A stretch of DNA of 64,000 nt from NCBI RefSeq assembly GCF_002019705.1, contig NZ_KV917377.1:680565-744564 (forward strand), read 5' to 3'. The notes beneath the pieces were generated by a model. It searched no databases and was not told the DNA's origin. It saw only the letters and a list, made by a program, of their open reading frames with translations. Origin of the DNA: Shouchella patagoniensis. GTDB taxonomy: Bacteria; Bacillota; Bacilli; Bacillales; Bacillaceae_D. A program made the translations under genes and the position numbers. How positions within the stretch are numbered: the first letter of the stretch is position 1; the number at the start of each line of letters is the position of its first letter. Shown in pieces: positions 15,838 through 25,844 of this stretch.

Positions 15838-17193
15838 TTACTTGCTATTTCGTGAACGAACCCGCGATTCTTTTTTTTGTCTTTTTTCATTTGCCGTACG
15901 GGCCTTCCGCTTATACGCAGGCTTTACTTTTTTCGGTTTTGCTTTTGCTTTACCGCCTGTTCTTGCATCTGTTTGTTTTTCCTTAGGTTTATCTGTCTTA
16001 TCTTTTTGTTGTTCTGGTTTGTGTTTCATTCTTTTAGCTCCTACAGGTGCTTTAACTTCAACCCAATCTCCTTGTTTCCATTCCACAAAAGTAAACTTAA
16101 TTCCCCGTTTTACCAACTTTGCGCATGCCGCCTCATCCTCTGACTCATATAGCGAGATCGCAATTCCATCAGCTCCAGCCCGGGCAGTTCGTCCAACTCG
16201 GTGAATATAAAAATCAAGGTCACTTGGAAATTCAAAGTTAATAATGTGGGTAACACCTTTAATATCTATTCCTCGAGCTGCTAAATCAGTTGCGACTAAA
16301 TATTGAATGGATAAGTCTTCAACTCGTTTCATAACCTTCTTACGCTCTCGAGGAGGCAAGCCTCCGTGAAGTCTATCCACCAGTAATCCTTCTTCTGCTA
16401 GAGCATTTGCGATAAGATCAGCTTGTTCTTTTGTATTTGCAAAAACAATTGCCAAATATGGTGTTAAACCACTAATTGTTTCTTTTAATACACTAATCTT
16501 ATCTCTGTGACGAACAGGCACTAAACGGTGATCTACACGTTCAGCTGCTTGGGTTTCTGGTGTAACATGCACATGACGTGGATTATTCATATATTTTTTT
16601 AAGAACGGTTGTAATTTCTCTGGTACAGTTGCTGAAAAAACAAGCATTTGCAGTTTTTCTGCCATACTCGAAGCGAGACGGTCTACATCTTCAATAAAAC
16701 CCATATCAAGCATTTGATCTGCTTCATCAACAACTAAAGTTGTCGCAGTATGCGCGAGTAACGCACGATTCGCAATTAAATCATTCATTCGACCAGGAGT
16801 TCCGACAATAACATGTGGCTGATTGGAAGAAAGTTTTTGAATTTGTTTCGCTCGATCAGTGCCCCCTACAAAAAGCTGGGCCTCTACTTCTCCTTCATAC
16901 GGAGCTATTAATTTTTTGAGTTCATTGAAAAGTTGACTACACAGTTCACGTGTTGGCGCTGTAATAATCGCCTGAACTTGTTTTTGTTCAACATCAATGC
17001 TTTCCACAATTGGCAACAAAAATGCAAATGTTTTACCAGTCCCTGTTTGAGATTGTCCAATAACATCCTTTTTATTTAAAATCGCGGGAATTAATCGCTC
17101 TTGAATTTCTGTCGGATGCGTCACTCCTGCATCAACTAATCCTTTTTGTAAACGCTCTGTAATACCTAACCTGCTAAAATTATCTGCCTTCAT
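15838..17193 (-). CDS. cshB: DEAD-box RNA helicase CshB
   Basis: This ATP-dependent RNA helicase is linked in Bacillus to cold adaptation and ribosome biogenesis. Motifs in order: Q motif region (FSRLGITERLQKGLVDAG, PTEIQERLIPA), motif I SQTGTGKT, Ia APTREL, Ib TPGR, II DEAD (VVDEADQMLD), III SAT, IV-VI (IVFANTK, ATDLAARGID, HRVGRTARAG). The C-terminal tail (about 385-451) is extremely Lys/Arg-rich, as in CshB. The ATG at 17193 has AGGAAATGA; an ATG 39 bases upstream lacks a good ribosome binding site. nfo follows directly. Confidence 0.94.
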   Translation of the reverse strand: MKADNFSRLGITERLQKGLVDAGVTHPTEIQERLIPAILNKKDVIGQSQTGTGKTFAFLLPIVESIDVEQKQVQAIITAPTRELCSQLFNELKKLIAPYEGEVEAQLFVGGTDRAKQIQKLSSNQPHVIVGTPGRMNDLIANRALLAHTATTLVVDEADQMLDMGFIEDVDRLASSMAEKLQMLVFSATVPEKLQPFLKKYMNNPRHVHVTPETQAAERVDHRLVPVRHRDKISVLKETISGLTPYLAIVFANTKEQADLIANALAEEGLLVDRLHGGLPPRERKKVMKRVEDLSIQYLVATDLAARGIDIKGVTHIINFEFPSDLDFYIHRVGRTARAGADGIAISLYESEDEAACAKLVKRGIKFTFVEWKQGDWVEVKAPVGAKRMKHKPEQQKDKTDKPKEKQTDARTGGKAKAKPKKVKPAYKRKARTANEKRQKKESRVRSRNSK

Positions 17194-17336
17194 TTCATTT
17201 CCTACTTTCCGATTCCTTATGCAATACTTCATTTTAACATAAGCTGACGCCCTTCGTCTATCTTATCCACAATCACAGAAACGCTTTTTTTGCATAGATT
17301 GCCTATATAAACGAAGCAATGCGAGGAGGTTACTCA

Positions 17337-17915
17337 ATGCAACCTTATTTAGGACCGCCAGCAAGTCCCATTCCTATGCAACCTTTTGTCGCTGGGGGAA
17401 GTCGATTTTTAGGTCCTACCACAGGCATGTTGCAAACAGGTGCTCATATGAGTGGCATGTTCCCACAACAGACGGCTTCAATTGCTACTAGCCGTACTGG
17501 TGGTGGTGTACTATCAAAGCTATTAGGAGCTGGACGGTTTGGAGCGGGTGCTCTTGGAGGTGGAAGCGGAGTTAACTTTGCCACCATATTAACGAACACC
17601 CAACGAGTTATGGGCATTACACAGCAAGTTGCTCCGATGATTCAACAGTATGGTCCTTTCATTAAGAGTGTGCCTACACTTTGGAAAATGATGCGCTCAA
17701 TGTCTTCTTCCTCTGGTGTTACAAAAGAAGAACATATAAGTAAACAAGCAAGCAGCATTCCAATAACGAATGAAGAAACGCAATCGTCGTCTCCAAAACA
17801 ATTAGCTACCAAATTACAAGCTCCAGTTTCAGATACAAATAAGAAAATTGTCTCTAGACCATACAAAAGAACAACAACAGAAAATGACGTCCCCCAGCCA
17901 AAACTTTATGTATAA
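17337..17915 (+). CDS. yqfQ: YqfQ (VrrA-like) protein
   Basis: This 192-residue protein begins MQPYLGPPASPIPMQPFVAG and has a Gly/Pro/Met-rich first third (GGGVLSKLLGAG, GAGALGGGSG), a predicted helical segment (TQRVMGITQQVAPMIQQYGP), and a hydrophilic low-complexity C-terminus. It fits YqfQ/VrrA of Bacillus, a poorly characterised, probably sporulation-associated protein. The start at 17337 is chosen because GAGGAGG lies seven bases upstream. It diverges from cshB and precedes the CarD gene, close to ispH (yqfP in B. subtilis). Confidence 0.8.
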   Translation: MQPYLGPPASPIPMQPFVAGGSRFLGPTTGMLQTGAHMSGMFPQQTASIATSRTGGGVLSKLLGAGRFGAGALGGGSGVNFATILTNTQRVMGITQQVAPMIQQYGPFIKSVPTLWKMMRSMSSSSGVTKEEHISKQASSIPITNEETQSSSPKQLATKLQAPVSDTNKKIVSRPYKRTTTENDVPQPKLYV

Positions 17916-17930
17916 AATTGTTTTTTGTTG

Positions 17931-17960
17931 TTGACAAGCTTCTATACGCAGTAGTATAAT
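17931..17960 (+). promoter_or_regulatory. Strong sigma-A promoter of the CarD gene
   Basis: Consensus TTGACA and consensus TATAAT are separated by 18 bases, about 60 bases before the CarD-family start codon. Confidence 0.8.
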
Positions 17961-18019
17961 TTGAAATTTGCCTTCAAATGTGTTATACTTGCTTTTATCA
18001 CTTGATTGGAGGAATGTCC

Positions 18020-18511
18020 ATGTTTAAAGTTGGAGACAACGTTGTTTACCCGTATCATGGTGCTGGAACGATTCAGGATATAGAAGAAAAGAATGTGTTA
18101 GGTGAAACACATTCCTATTTCATTCTACATTTTCCATTAGTAGATATTAAGCTCATGTTGCCAGAAACGAAAATTGAGCAATCAGGGCTTAGAAAGGTCA
18201 TTTCCTCCTCTGAAATTGACAGTGTGGCTGTAGCACTTCAGACCGGACCCGACACCCCGCCTTCAACTAGCCAATTTTCACGAGATACGGAAAATTTATT
18301 GAAAAGCGGGAGCATTATTGATGCTGCATATTTAGTATCTTCCCTATCAAAAAAACAGGCTGAGCGTTCAAATGGTCTCCACATACAAGATCGGCACCAT
18401 TTACAAAAAGCAAGACAAATGCTTGCAAGTGAACTTGTGGTTGTTCAAGACTACTCTGAAGAACAAGCTTATGAATTTATTGATACGAATTTGCTTGAAG
18501 CTGCGAATTAA
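18020..18511 (+). CDS. CarD-family transcriptional regulator (RNA polymerase-binding)
   Basis: This 163-residue protein has an N-terminal Tudor-like CarD/CdnL RNA-polymerase interaction domain (MFKVGDNVVYPYHGAGTI ... YFILHF, residues 1-60) and a helical C-terminal domain (LSKKQAERSNGLH, QKARQMLASEL) that in CdnL contacts promoter DNA. CarD proteins bind the beta subunit and stabilise open complexes. The start at 18020 has TTGGAGGA. It has its own consensus promoter and a terminator-like hairpin before ispH. Confidence 0.88.
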   Translation: MFKVGDNVVYPYHGAGTIQDIEEKNVLGETHSYFILHFPLVDIKLMLPETKIEQSGLRKVISSSEIDSVAVALQTGPDTPPSTSQFSRDTENLLKSGSIIDAAYLVSSLSKKQAERSNGLHIQDRHHLQKARQMLASELVVVQDYSEEQAYEFIDTNLLEAAN

Positions 18512-18573
18512 TAACGCGTCTTGATTGTCAGCACTGCCAATCTCCTTTACAATAGAATATGAAGTAATTAAAC

Positions 18574-18611
18574 AGGACTTTCAGCTAAATAGACGGAAGT
18601 CCGTTTTTTTT
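18574..18611 (+). terminator. Terminator between the CarD gene and ispH
   Basis: GGACTT and AAGTCC arms are followed by GTTTTTTTT on the plus strand. It lies 18 bases before the ispH start region, so it could also attenuate readthrough into ispH. Confidence 0.7.
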
Positions 18612-18629
18612 ATAGGAGGCCATTTAACT

Positions 18630-19574
18630 ATGGATGTATTGAAGATTTCTCCAAGAGGCTATTGTTATGGTGTGGTAGATGCGATGGTAATGGCAAGACA
18701 GGCAGCGCAAAATTTAGACCTACCTAGACCACTTTATATACTTGGTCAAATCGTGCACAATCAGCACGTGACCGATGCTTTTGAAGAGGATGGCATTATT
18801 TCACTAGACGGACCGAACCGTTTAGAAATATTAAAAGAAGTCACTCACGGCACTGTTATTTTCACTGCTCATGGTGTTTCTCCAGAAGTCCGCCGCCTTG
18901 CTAAGGAAAAAGGACTTACTTGTATTGATGCAACTTGTCCAGATGTGACTCGCACACATGACCTCATTCGAGAAAAAGCATCAGAAGGACATCAATTCAT
19001 ATATGTAGGGAAACAAGGTCACCCCGAACCAGAAGGTGCAATGGGTGTCGCACCAGATGCTGTACATTTAGTTGAAACGATTGAAGATCTTGAATCACTT
19101 AAACTAGATGACCGTAATATTATTATTACAAACCAAACAACAATGAGCCAATGGGATGTTTCCGACATTATGAAACGGGCAATGGAATTATATCCAAATG
19201 CTGAAGTCCACAATGAGATCTGCCTTGCAACACAAGTGCGTCAAGAAGCAGTTGCAGAACAAGCATCTGAATGCGATGTTGTTATTGTTGTGGGAGATCC
19301 TAAGAGTAATAACTCGAATCGTTTGGCTCAAGTATCACAGCAAATTGCTGGAACACCAGCATATCGAATCGGAGATTTATCAGAACTTAATCTCGAATGG
19401 ATTAAAGGCGCAACAAAAGTAGGTGTTACATCAGGCGCTTCTACACCTACGCCGATTACGAAAGAAGTCATTACCTTTATTCAAAATTACACACCTGAAA
19501 ACGATGAAACTTGGGACACAACGAAAAAAGTTCCTATCGATAAGATTCTTCCTAAAGTTCGTGTAAAAAAATAA
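18630..19574 (+). CDS. ispH: 4-hydroxy-3-methylbut-2-enyl diphosphate reductase (IspH/LytB)
   Basis: This is the final MEP-pathway enzyme, reducing HMBPP to IPP and DMAPP with a [4Fe-4S] cluster. The 314-residue protein starts [19 protein letters not shown] (cluster Cys 12). It has [28 protein letters not shown] (second Cys) and NEICLATQ (third Cys), and the SNNSNRL and TSGASTPTP substrate loops. Start chosen by GGAGG eleven bases upstream. It is unlinked to ispG but in the same chromosomal neighbourhood, as in B. subtilis. Confidence 0.96.
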   Translation: MDVLKISPRGYCYGVVDAMVMARQAAQNLDLPRPLYILGQIVHNQHVTDAFEEDGIISLDGPNRLEILKEVTHGTVIFTAHGVSPEVRRLAKEKGLTCIDATCPDVTRTHDLIREKASEGHQFIYVGKQGHPEPEGAMGVAPDAVHLVETIEDLESLKLDDRNIIITNQTTMSQWDVSDIMKRAMELYPNAEVHNEICLATQVRQEAVAEQASECDVVIVVGDPKSNNSNRLAQVSQQIAGTPAYRIGDLSELNLEWIKGATKVGVTSGASTPTPITKEVITFIQNYTPENDETWDTTKKVPIDKILPKVRVKK

Positions 19575-19577
19575 CAT

Positions 19578-19613
19578 AAAAAAATCAGTGTGCTTAAGCA
19601 CACTGATTTTTTT
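19578..19613. terminator. Bidirectional terminator between ispH and yqfO
   Basis: A perfect stem AAAAAATCAGTGTGCTT/AAGCACACTGATTTTTT lies between convergent genes; it abuts the yqfO stop. Confidence 0.9.
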
Positions 19614-20737
19614 CACATAAATTTAAATGGCTCAGTACTAGGTACAGAAGCAAAAACTGAAATATCATAGCCTTCTTTTTCCAGAAGCTTACTCATTTTA
19701 GCAGTCAATCCCTCTTTCATTATTGATTCAATATGGTGACCGGCGTCAATAACAAACATACCTTCCATTAATGCATCTTGTGCAACATGATAATACAAGT
19801 CCCCAGTAATTAACACATCAGCGCCTGTCCGCTTAGCATGTAGTACATATTTATTTCCATCGCCTCCAAGAATAGCCGCTTTCTTTATAGGCGCATTTAA
19901 ATCACCAACTACACGAACATGTTCAATATTTAATGCTTGTTTGACAAATTCTACATACGTACGCAAAGTATGTCCAGCAGGCACCTTACCTATTCGTCCG
20001 AGGCCCATTTTTCCATAAGGCTCATCAAGGGGGTATAGATCATAAACAGGCTCTTCGTATGGATGGGCTTTTACTAACGCCGCAACAACTCGTCGACTTA
20101 GTCGTGAAGGAATAATCGTCTCAATGCGCACTTCATCCACATACTCTTGTCTGCCTACTTTTCCAATATGGGGATTCGCATCTTTTTCAGGATAAAAAGA
20201 TCCCGTCCCCTCTGATGAAAATGAGCAGTGGCTATACGAGCCAATAAAACCAGCTCCTGCATCACCTAATGCAGCACGAACCTTACTTGCCACTTCTACA
20301 GGCACAAACACAACAATTTTTTGCATTGCTTCTTTATATGTTTCAACGAGAACTTCTGGCGATTCAATTTCTAGTTTTTCAGCTAATAAATCATTTACTC
20401 CACCACTTGCAACATCAAGGTTTGTATGTGCCGCGTAAATCGTAATGTTGTGTTCAATTGCTTTTTTTATGATTCGCCCGATTGTCGTATCAAGATCAAT
20501 TTGCTTAAGTGGTCGAAATAAAAGCGGATGATGTGCTAGAATGAAATCAACGTTTTTTTCAATTGCTTCATCCATTGTGTCTTCTAATACATCAAGAGCA
20601 ATCATCACATTTGTAATTTTTTTATTTAATGTACCGATCATTAATCCATTTTTATCGCCTTCCATAGCAAATTGTTTTGGAGCAAACTGTTCGAAGAGTT
20701 GAACGAACTGTTGGGCGTGGATAGAGTCTTTTTTCAT
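19613..20737 (-). CDS. yqfO: YqfO, NIF3/DUF34 family metal-binding protein
   Basis: This 374-residue NIF3-family protein has the large Gram-positive form, with a CutA1/PII-like insert in the middle (about 135-235). The family metal site is visible: FILAHHPLLFRPL, YAAHTNLD, GDLYYHVAQDALMEGMFVIDAGHH. NIF3 proteins form toroidal hexamers; the often-used label GTP cyclohydrolase I type 2 is unproven for YqfO. The start codon overlaps the trmK stop (TAATG), so translation is coupled with trmK, an arrangement conserved in Bacillus. Confidence 0.93.
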   Translation of the reverse strand: MKKDSIHAQQFVQLFEQFAPKQFAMEGDKNGLMIGTLNKKITNVMIALDVLEDTMDEAIEKNVDFILAHHPLLFRPLKQIDLDTTIGRIIKKAIEHNITIYAAHTNLDVASGGVNDLLAEKLEIESPEVLVETYKEAMQKIVVFVPVEVASKVRAALGDAGAGFIGSYSHCSFSSEGTGSFYPEKDANPHIGKVGRQEYVDEVRIETIIPSRLSRRVVAALVKAHPYEEPVYDLYPLDEPYGKMGLGRIGKVPAGHTLRTYVEFVKQALNIEHVRVVGDLNAPIKKAAILGGDGNKYVLHAKRTGADVLITGDLYYHVAQDALMEGMFVIDAGHHIESIMKEGLTAKMSKLLEKEGYDISVFASVPSTEPFKFM

Positions 20738-21435
20738 TACAGAACCTCCTCTACCATTTTTATTTTTTCTATCATCTCGTTGCGCTTAGCGACTGTTTCA
20801 TTTGATTGTTTTCCCTTTTCAAGCTCTTTCAACACTTGTTTCCAAGCATCTACTTCTCTTTGCCATTTCTTTTTAAATGGGACAGGTCGTCTTTTACTTA
20901 AAAACGGACCTAACAACAACTCTATTTCTGTATAATGCCTTTTCTCTTTCGATGGCTCTGCAACAAGGATTTCATATATTTTTCCATCTTCTTCAAGAAT
21001 ATCTTCGTTAACTAAATAATACTTGTTGTGTATGAGCCACTTTCTGATTGAATGAGCTGCAATATTTGGTTGCAGAACAAGCCTTTGCACTCCAGCAAGC
21101 CTATTTTTCCCGTCTTCAAGAATGCTTGCAATGAGTGGTCCACCCATACCTGCTATAGCGATTGCTTCCACTTTATCTTTGGATTCAATGACTGAAAGCC
21201 CACTTCCTTTTCTTACTTCAATCCTCTCACTAAGTCCAGAACGACTCACTTGTTTTTTTGCAGCTTGAAAAGGTCCTTCATTAATTTCTCCGGCAATTGC
21301 TTGGATCGATTCAGTTCGCAAGCTTAAAAAACATGGTAAGTAAGCATGATCTGAACCAATATCAGCTATTTTGCTGTACGAATCTAAATAAGCTGCCACG
21401 CGCTCTAGCCGCATGGACAGCTGCTTCTCATTCAT
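20737..21435 (-). CDS. trmK: tRNA (adenine22-N1)-methyltransferase TrmK
   Basis: This SAM-dependent enzyme forms m1A22 in bacterial tRNAs. The 232-residue protein has the SAM-binding motif IADIGSDHAYLP, the downstream AGEINEGPFQAA, and the catalytic-site IAGMGGPLI, followed by a C-terminal helical region (MEKIKMVEEVL-like) of the TrmK/YqfN family. RBS GAAAGGAG precedes the ATG. It overlaps yqfO by one base. Confidence 0.93.
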   Translation of the reverse strand: MNEKQLSMRLERVAAYLDSYSKIADIGSDHAYLPCFLSLRTESIQAIAGEINEGPFQAAKKQVSRSGLSERIEVRKGSGLSVIESKDKVEAIAIAGMGGPLIASILEDGKNRLAGVQRLVLQPNIAAHSIRKWLIHNKYYLVNEDILEEDGKIYEILVAEPSKEKRHYTEIELLLGPFLSKRRPVPFKKKWQREVDAWKQVLKELEKGKQSNETVAKRNEMIEKIKMVEEVL

Positions 21436-21488
21436 CTATACAAATTCTCCTTTCAAATAGAAAAAAGCAAGGGTTGCCCCCCGCTCTT

Positions 21489-21857
21489 TTATTCAGTTAA
21501 AGATAGTAAATATTCAGCGATCGCATCAATTTCCTCTGGCTCAAAATTTCCTGAAAAAGAAGGCATTCCTTCTCCTTGTCCATTGGATACAACATTCACA
21601 ATTTCATCATGCGATAAATCTAAATTATTAATTGCTGGAGCTGATGCAGTACCAGATAAATCGTTTGCGTGACAACTAAGGCAAGAACTTTCTACAAGGC
21701 CTTGTCCATATTCAACTGGATCATCAATTACAATTGGCTCGTCACCTTCCTCGTCCATATTGGCACGCTGTTGTAGACCAATCGTTGAAAACGCAACCAT
21801 TAATAAGATACCTAGGAAGGCAATTATCGCAAACGGGATTAACGGACGTCCTTTCAT
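21489..21857 (-). CDS. cccA: Cytochrome c-550, membrane anchored
   Basis: This 122-residue c-type cytochrome has an uncleaved N-terminal membrane helix (IPFAIIAFLGILLMVAF), an acidic linker, and an extracytoplasmic haem domain with CLSCH (59-63) and a likely axial Met98 in GEGMPSF. It carries electrons between menaquinol oxidation and terminal oxidases. As in B. subtilis, cccA lies between sigA and trmK. The acidic linker (DEEGDEPIVIDDP) is in keeping with surface proteins of alkaliphiles. Confidence 0.93.
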   Translation of the reverse strand: MKGRPLIPFAIIAFLGILLMVAFSTIGLQQRANMDEEGDEPIVIDDPVEYGQGLVESSCLSCHANDLSGTASAPAINNLDLSHDEIVNVVSNGQGEGMPSFSGNFEPEEIDAIAEYLLSLTE

Positions 21858-22072
21858 ATCGGTGCTCTCCTTTCTTGTTCGATCTAGCCATTACTATGTA
21901 AAAAAGCACGAATCTCTTATAGTTTACTGTAAATGTGCTTTTATGAAAAGGCTTCAGCTTATTTTTCCTACAAAATGAGCATTTAAACTCCAAAAAAGAT
22001 TTTTAAGAAAATTCGAAACAACAATTTGCATTCCGCTTTAATACAAAGTAAAATAGATAGTAAGAAACTTAA

Positions 22073-22111
22073 ATCCGCTTAACCCATAACTTTCATGAGC
22101 CAAGCGGATTC
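22073..22111 (-). terminator. Terminator of the sigA operon
   Basis: AATCCGCTT and AAGCGGATT arms flank a 21-base loop, directly after the sigA stop on the minus strand. Confidence 0.65.
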
Positions 22112-22121
22112 AAAAACTTGT

Positions 22122-23243
22122 TTAATCGAGAAAATCTTTTAGACGTTTGCTACGACTTGGATGACGCAATTTACGGAGCGCTTTTGCCTCTATTTGACGA
22201 ATTCGCTCTCGCGTAACACCAAATACTTTCCCTACTTCTTCAAGAGTGCGTGTTCGCCCATCATCGAGGCCAAAACGCAAGCGTAATACATTTTCTTCAC
22301 GGTCAGTTAACGTGTCCAATACATCTTCAAGCTGTTCTTTTAATAACTCGTATGCAGCTGCATCTGACGGCGCAAGCGCTTCTTGATCTTCAATGAAATC
22401 TCCTAAATGCGAGTCATCTTCTTCACCAATTGGCGTTTCAAGTGAAACAGGCTCTTGCGCGATTTTTAAAATCTCACGAACCTTGTCCGGTGTTAAATCC
22501 ATTTCTTTACCAACTTCTTCAGGTGTCGGTTCCCGGCCGTAGTCTTGCAGCAACTGACGCTGTACACGAATTAATTTATTAATTGTTTCGACCATGTGAA
22601 CGGGTATTCTGATCGTTCTTGCTTGGTCAGCGATCGCACGAGTAATGGCTTGACGAATCCACCATGTGGCGTACGTGCTAAATTTAAATCCTTTATCGTA
22701 ATCGAACTTTTCAACGGCTTTAATAAGACCCATATTTCCTTCTTGAATTAAATCAAGAAAAAGCATACCACGGCCAACATAACGTTTGGCAATCGAAACA
22801 ACAAGTCTTAAATTCGCTTCAGCTAAGCGCTTTTTCGCTTCTTCGTCACCTTGTTCAATCCGTTTTGCTAGCTCAACTTCTTCTTCAGCTGATAAAAGTG
22901 GGACTCTACCGATTTCTTTTAAATACATACGGACTGGATCATTTATTTTAATTCCTGGAGGGACGCTTAGATCGTTTAAATCAAATTCTTCTTCATTCTT
23001 TTCTACTTGCTGCATGGATGGAACTTCGTCATCAGTTTCATTCAAAAGCTCAACACCTTGTTCACCTAGGTATTCATAAAACTCATCCATTTGATCGGCA
23101 TCTTGTTCGAACGCAGCCATTTTCTCTGTAATTTCGGCATACGTAAGCGTTCCACGCTTTTTCCCGAGCTCCACCAATTGTTCTTTTACTTGATCGATGG
23201 TAATGTCACCTTCAGTTACAGGACGTAACGGTTTATCCGCCAT
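22122..23243 (-). CDS. sigA: RNA polymerase primary sigma factor (sigma-A)
   Basis: This is the housekeeping sigma factor. The 373-residue protein has a short region 1.1 typical of Bacillus, region 1.2 ([20 protein letters not shown]), region 2 ([29 protein letters not shown], core binding and -10 recognition/melting), region 3 and region 4 with the helix-turn-helix ([20 protein letters not shown]). The ATG at 23243 has GGAAGGAGGGG. It ends the yaiI-dnaG-sigA operon, the macromolecular synthesis operon. Confidence 0.98.
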   Translation of the reverse strand: MADKPLRPVTEGDITIDQVKEQLVELGKKRGTLTYAEITEKMAAFEQDADQMDEFYEYLGEQGVELLNETDDEVPSMQQVEKNEEEFDLNDLSVPPGIKINDPVRMYLKEIGRVPLLSAEEEVELAKRIEQGDEEAKKRLAEANLRLVVSIAKRYVGRGMLFLDLIQEGNMGLIKAVEKFDYDKGFKFSTYATWWIRQAITRAIADQARTIRIPVHMVETINKLIRVQRQLLQDYGREPTPEEVGKEMDLTPDKVREILKIAQEPVSLETPIGEEDDSHLGDFIEDQEALAPSDAAAYELLKEQLEDVLDTLTDREENVLRLRFGLDDGRTRTLEEVGKVFGVTRERIRQIEAKALRKLRHPSRSKRLKDFLD

Positions 23244-23274
23244 TCGATCCCCTCCTTCCAATATTAACCATACA

Positions 23275-25092
23275 TTACTTACCTTGCAGTTCTTTCTTTA
23301 AGCGTATGAGCTCCATTTGTTGTTTTGCTGCTAAAACTGGATCTTGCTCTAATCGCGCAGCTTGCTGTTGCTCTTTTATGCGTACCCATTTTGGGTATTG
23401 TTCAATCCGCTTAATATAATCATCTAGTTCTTCTTCCGTACACTCTTCCTTAACCGGCAACATTACTAAGTAAGCTGCAAGTTTAGCTAACTTTTGATCT
23501 TCCAAGCTTTCGACGAATTGCTGCATCCCCGCATCTGCGTCTCGTGAGACAAAAGAAAGCAAGTATGCATATAACGCTTGATGTTCATCGACATTAAAAC
23601 CATCCTCAAGCTTCTCTGAAATCCGCCAAACCATTTCTTCATCTTGCAACATATACGCAAGCAAGATTCGCTCTGCTTTTATATGAGCTGGCGCTGGACG
23701 TGCTTGGTTAAAACGTTGCGACGGCTGCCTAGGCGTTGAGGTGGAGGAATCACGCTTTGGATTTACATCAACATGCTTCTGCTTTTCTTGTTGATTTTTC
23801 CGCTCCAGTTCCTGTTGAAGGACATCCATCGGTAATTGAAACTCTTCAGATAGTCGACGCAAGTAATAATCTCGTTCAACCGATTGATCTACACCGGCTA
23901 AGAACTGAATCATTTCCTCGATATAACGGAGTCGTTCTCCTTCATTTTGCATATTCTTACCTTGTTTGGCATCATACATCCGAAAAGCGATAACGGACAA
24001 TAGCTCATTATTAAGCAACTGCCGAAACGCTTCTTCTCCAAATTCCTTAATATAGTCATCTGGATCATAACCATCAGGTAATACGCATACTTGAACTTGA
24101 CATCCCGCTTCTTGTAAAACCGGTATCGCTTTTTTAATTGCTTCTCGTCCGGCATTATCTCCATCAAAACAAAGAATTGCTTCTTCTGCATTTCGTCGAA
24201 GCAACTTCGCATGGTCGACACTTAACGCCGTCCCTAACGTAGCAACTGAATTTGTGATGCCCGTTTGCCAAGCAGCCATAACATCAAAAGCACCTTCAAA
24301 TAAATACACTTTATTTTGCTTACGGATGCTCGGTCTTGCTTCATACATGTGAAATAGTGTTTTTGCCTTTTGAAAAATTGGCGTTTCAGGGCTATTTAGA
24401 TATTTGGGCTGCCCTTCACCAATTTGTCGGCCTCCAAATGCAACAACACTGCCTTGACTGTCTGTAATTGGAACGATTAAGCGGCTACGAAAGAGGTCAT
24501 AGTACCCTTCCGACTTTCTTTTTGCAACGAGTCCGCCCGCCTCCATAACCGATAAATCAAAGCCTTTATTTTTTAACACATGCGCGAGTGTTTCCCACTC
24601 ATTAAGCGCATATCCAATTCGAAAATAATCTAATTGTTCCTGCGTGAAGTTCCGTTCTTCAGCATATACACGCCCAGGCGCGCCCTCTTCTGTAAGTAAG
24701 AGGATGCTGTGATAGGTGGAAGCGGCTAACTCATGTCCCTCTTTCATTTCTCGAACATGATTGTCTTCAGTTGAGCGGCTCGCATCGACTTGTTGTGTCT
24801 CCAAGTGGATCTTTGCTCGTTCAGCTAAGTGATAGACTGTTTTGGAAAACGTCCAACCTTCTAATTCTTGCAGGAACGTAAATACGTTACCGCCTGCACC
24901 ACAGCCAAAACAGTGATAGACTTGTTTATCCTCCGACACAGAAAACGAAGGCGTTTTTTCATCATGGAAAGGACAAAGTCCACCATATTGCCTTCCCTGC
25001 TTCTTTAACTGTACGTATTCTCCGATCACTTCAACAATGTCGCTTGCTTCTCTTACTTCAATGAGTTTGTCATCTGGTATTTTAACACTCAC
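23275..25092 (-). CDS. dnaG: DNA primase DnaG
   Basis: DnaG makes RNA primers at the replication fork. The 605-residue protein has an N-terminal CHC2 zinc finger (C40, H43, C61, C64), the RNA polymerase core with Toprim motifs ([10 protein letters not shown] with the catalytic Glu, [11 protein letters not shown]) and a C-terminal helicase-interaction domain after a Gln/Pro-rich linker (about 420-455). Start is GTG 25090-25092, with GGTGATC upstream. Spacing to sigA is 31 bases and to the upstream yaiI gene 27 bases, so the three are one transcript. Confidence 0.97.
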   Translation of the reverse strand: MSVKIPDDKLIEVREASDIVEVIGEYVQLKKQGRQYGGLCPFHDEKTPSFSVSEDKQVYHCFGCGAGGNVFTFLQELEGWTFSKTVYHLAERAKIHLETQQVDASRSTEDNHVREMKEGHELAASTYHSILLLTEEGAPGRVYAEERNFTQEQLDYFRIGYALNEWETLAHVLKNKGFDLSVMEAGGLVAKRKSEGYYDLFRSRLIVPITDSQGSVVAFGGRQIGEGQPKYLNSPETPIFQKAKTLFHMYEARPSIRKQNKVYLFEGAFDVMAAWQTGITNSVATLGTALSVDHAKLLRRNAEEAILCFDGDNAGREAIKKAIPVLQEAGCQVQVCVLPDGYDPDDYIKEFGEEAFRQLLNNELLSVIAFRMYDAKQGKNMQNEGERLRYIEEMIQFLAGVDQSVERDYYLRRLSEEFQLPMDVLQQELERKNQQEKQKHVDVNPKRDSSTSTPRQPSQRFNQARPAPAHIKAERILLAYMLQDEEMVWRISEKLEDGFNVDEHQALYAYLLSFVSRDADAGMQQFVESLEDQKLAKLAAYLVMLPVKEECTEEELDDYIKRIEQYPKWVRIKEQQQAARLEQDPVLAAKQQMELIRLKKELQGK

Positions 25093-25119
25093 TTTTTGTG
25101 ATCACCACAATTCTCTCAC

Positions 25120-25602
25120 TCAAAATGATTCCCTTTTTGCGAGTATTCTCTCAAACGTCTCATTAAACATCGCCCGATCAGCTTCAGTAAATTTCTTTGG
25201 TCCTTTTGTTTTTTTTCCTGCTCGTCTCGCTTTTTGTGAGAGGTAGCGCGAATCAAGCATAGACGCCATCTCTTCTTCCTTATAGAGATGTCCACGTGGT
25301 GAAAGAACGATCACGCCTTTAGCAACAAGCAAAGAAGCTAGTGCATGATCTTGCGTCACACAAATGTCCCCACCTTTTGTTACCTGCAGCAAATATAAGT
25401 CCGCTGCTTCTTTGTCTGTATCAACGATTGCCGTTTTTACATCATCAGGCAGAGCCATACTATGTGCATAAGAAAAAACAAAGACCATTTGTTTTTTATG
25501 AAGCCGCGAAAGATTCATTACTTCCTCCTTCACCGGACAAGAATCAGCATCGACGTATACAATCCTATTCGCTGAGTTTGTCATACTACTATCATTCAAC
25601 AT
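25120..25602 (-). CDS. yqxD: YaiI/YqxD family protein (UPF0178)
   Basis: UPF0178 proteins have a PIN-like NYN fold with conserved acidic residues: here IVYVDADSCPVKEE, IVDTDKEAADLYLL, TQDHALASLLVAKG and the terminal RRAGKKTKGPKKFT. Nuclease activity is suggested by the fold but not established. About 160 residues from the ATG at 25602 (AAGGAG 12 bases upstream); a start at 25584 is possible and a longer frame extends to 25665. It precedes dnaG, as yqxD does in B. subtilis. The 25603-25844 gap is AT-rich and probably carries the operon promoter, but no clear consensus pair is visible. Confidence 0.87.
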   Translation of the reverse strand: MLNDSSMTNSANRIVYVDADSCPVKEEVMNLSRLHKKQMVFVFSYAHSMALPDDVKTAIVDTDKEAADLYLLQVTKGGDICVTQDHALASLLVAKGVIVLSPRGHLYKEEEMASMLDSRYLSQKARRAGKKTKGPKKFTEADRAMFNETFERILAKRESF

Positions 25603-25844
25603 TTCGAAGTCGTTCTCCTTCTTACATTGGCGAAAAAAACAAGAACCTGTCGAAAATAACTTCATTTCGTTCCTTCAGTTCTATCATTGCCAAAAAAACA
25701 AGAAAAAGTCTTGACTTTTTAAATTTATTTGTTCTCAACGTATTTTATACATAAAAAAGCAAACAAAATGAGTCAAGAATCCCCAATGGACTATTATACT
25801 TGATGTTTTGCTATTTGAACAGTAAACAGTTTCCAAATCATTCG

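Noticed and set aside
18020-18511. CarD protein as a transcription-repair factor (Mfd) fragment
   Set aside because: It has only the CarD/CdnL N-terminal domain with a helical tail and no helicase motifs; a stand-alone CarD protein fits better.
21455-21485. Hairpin between cccA and trmK as terminator
   Set aside because: Arms match poorly (AAG and GGG only); too weak to report.
25666-25844. TTGACT ... TATGTA pair as promoter of yaiI-dnaG-sigA
   Set aside because: The -10 matches only three of six bases and other pairings have wrong spacing; a promoter is likely here but not located.
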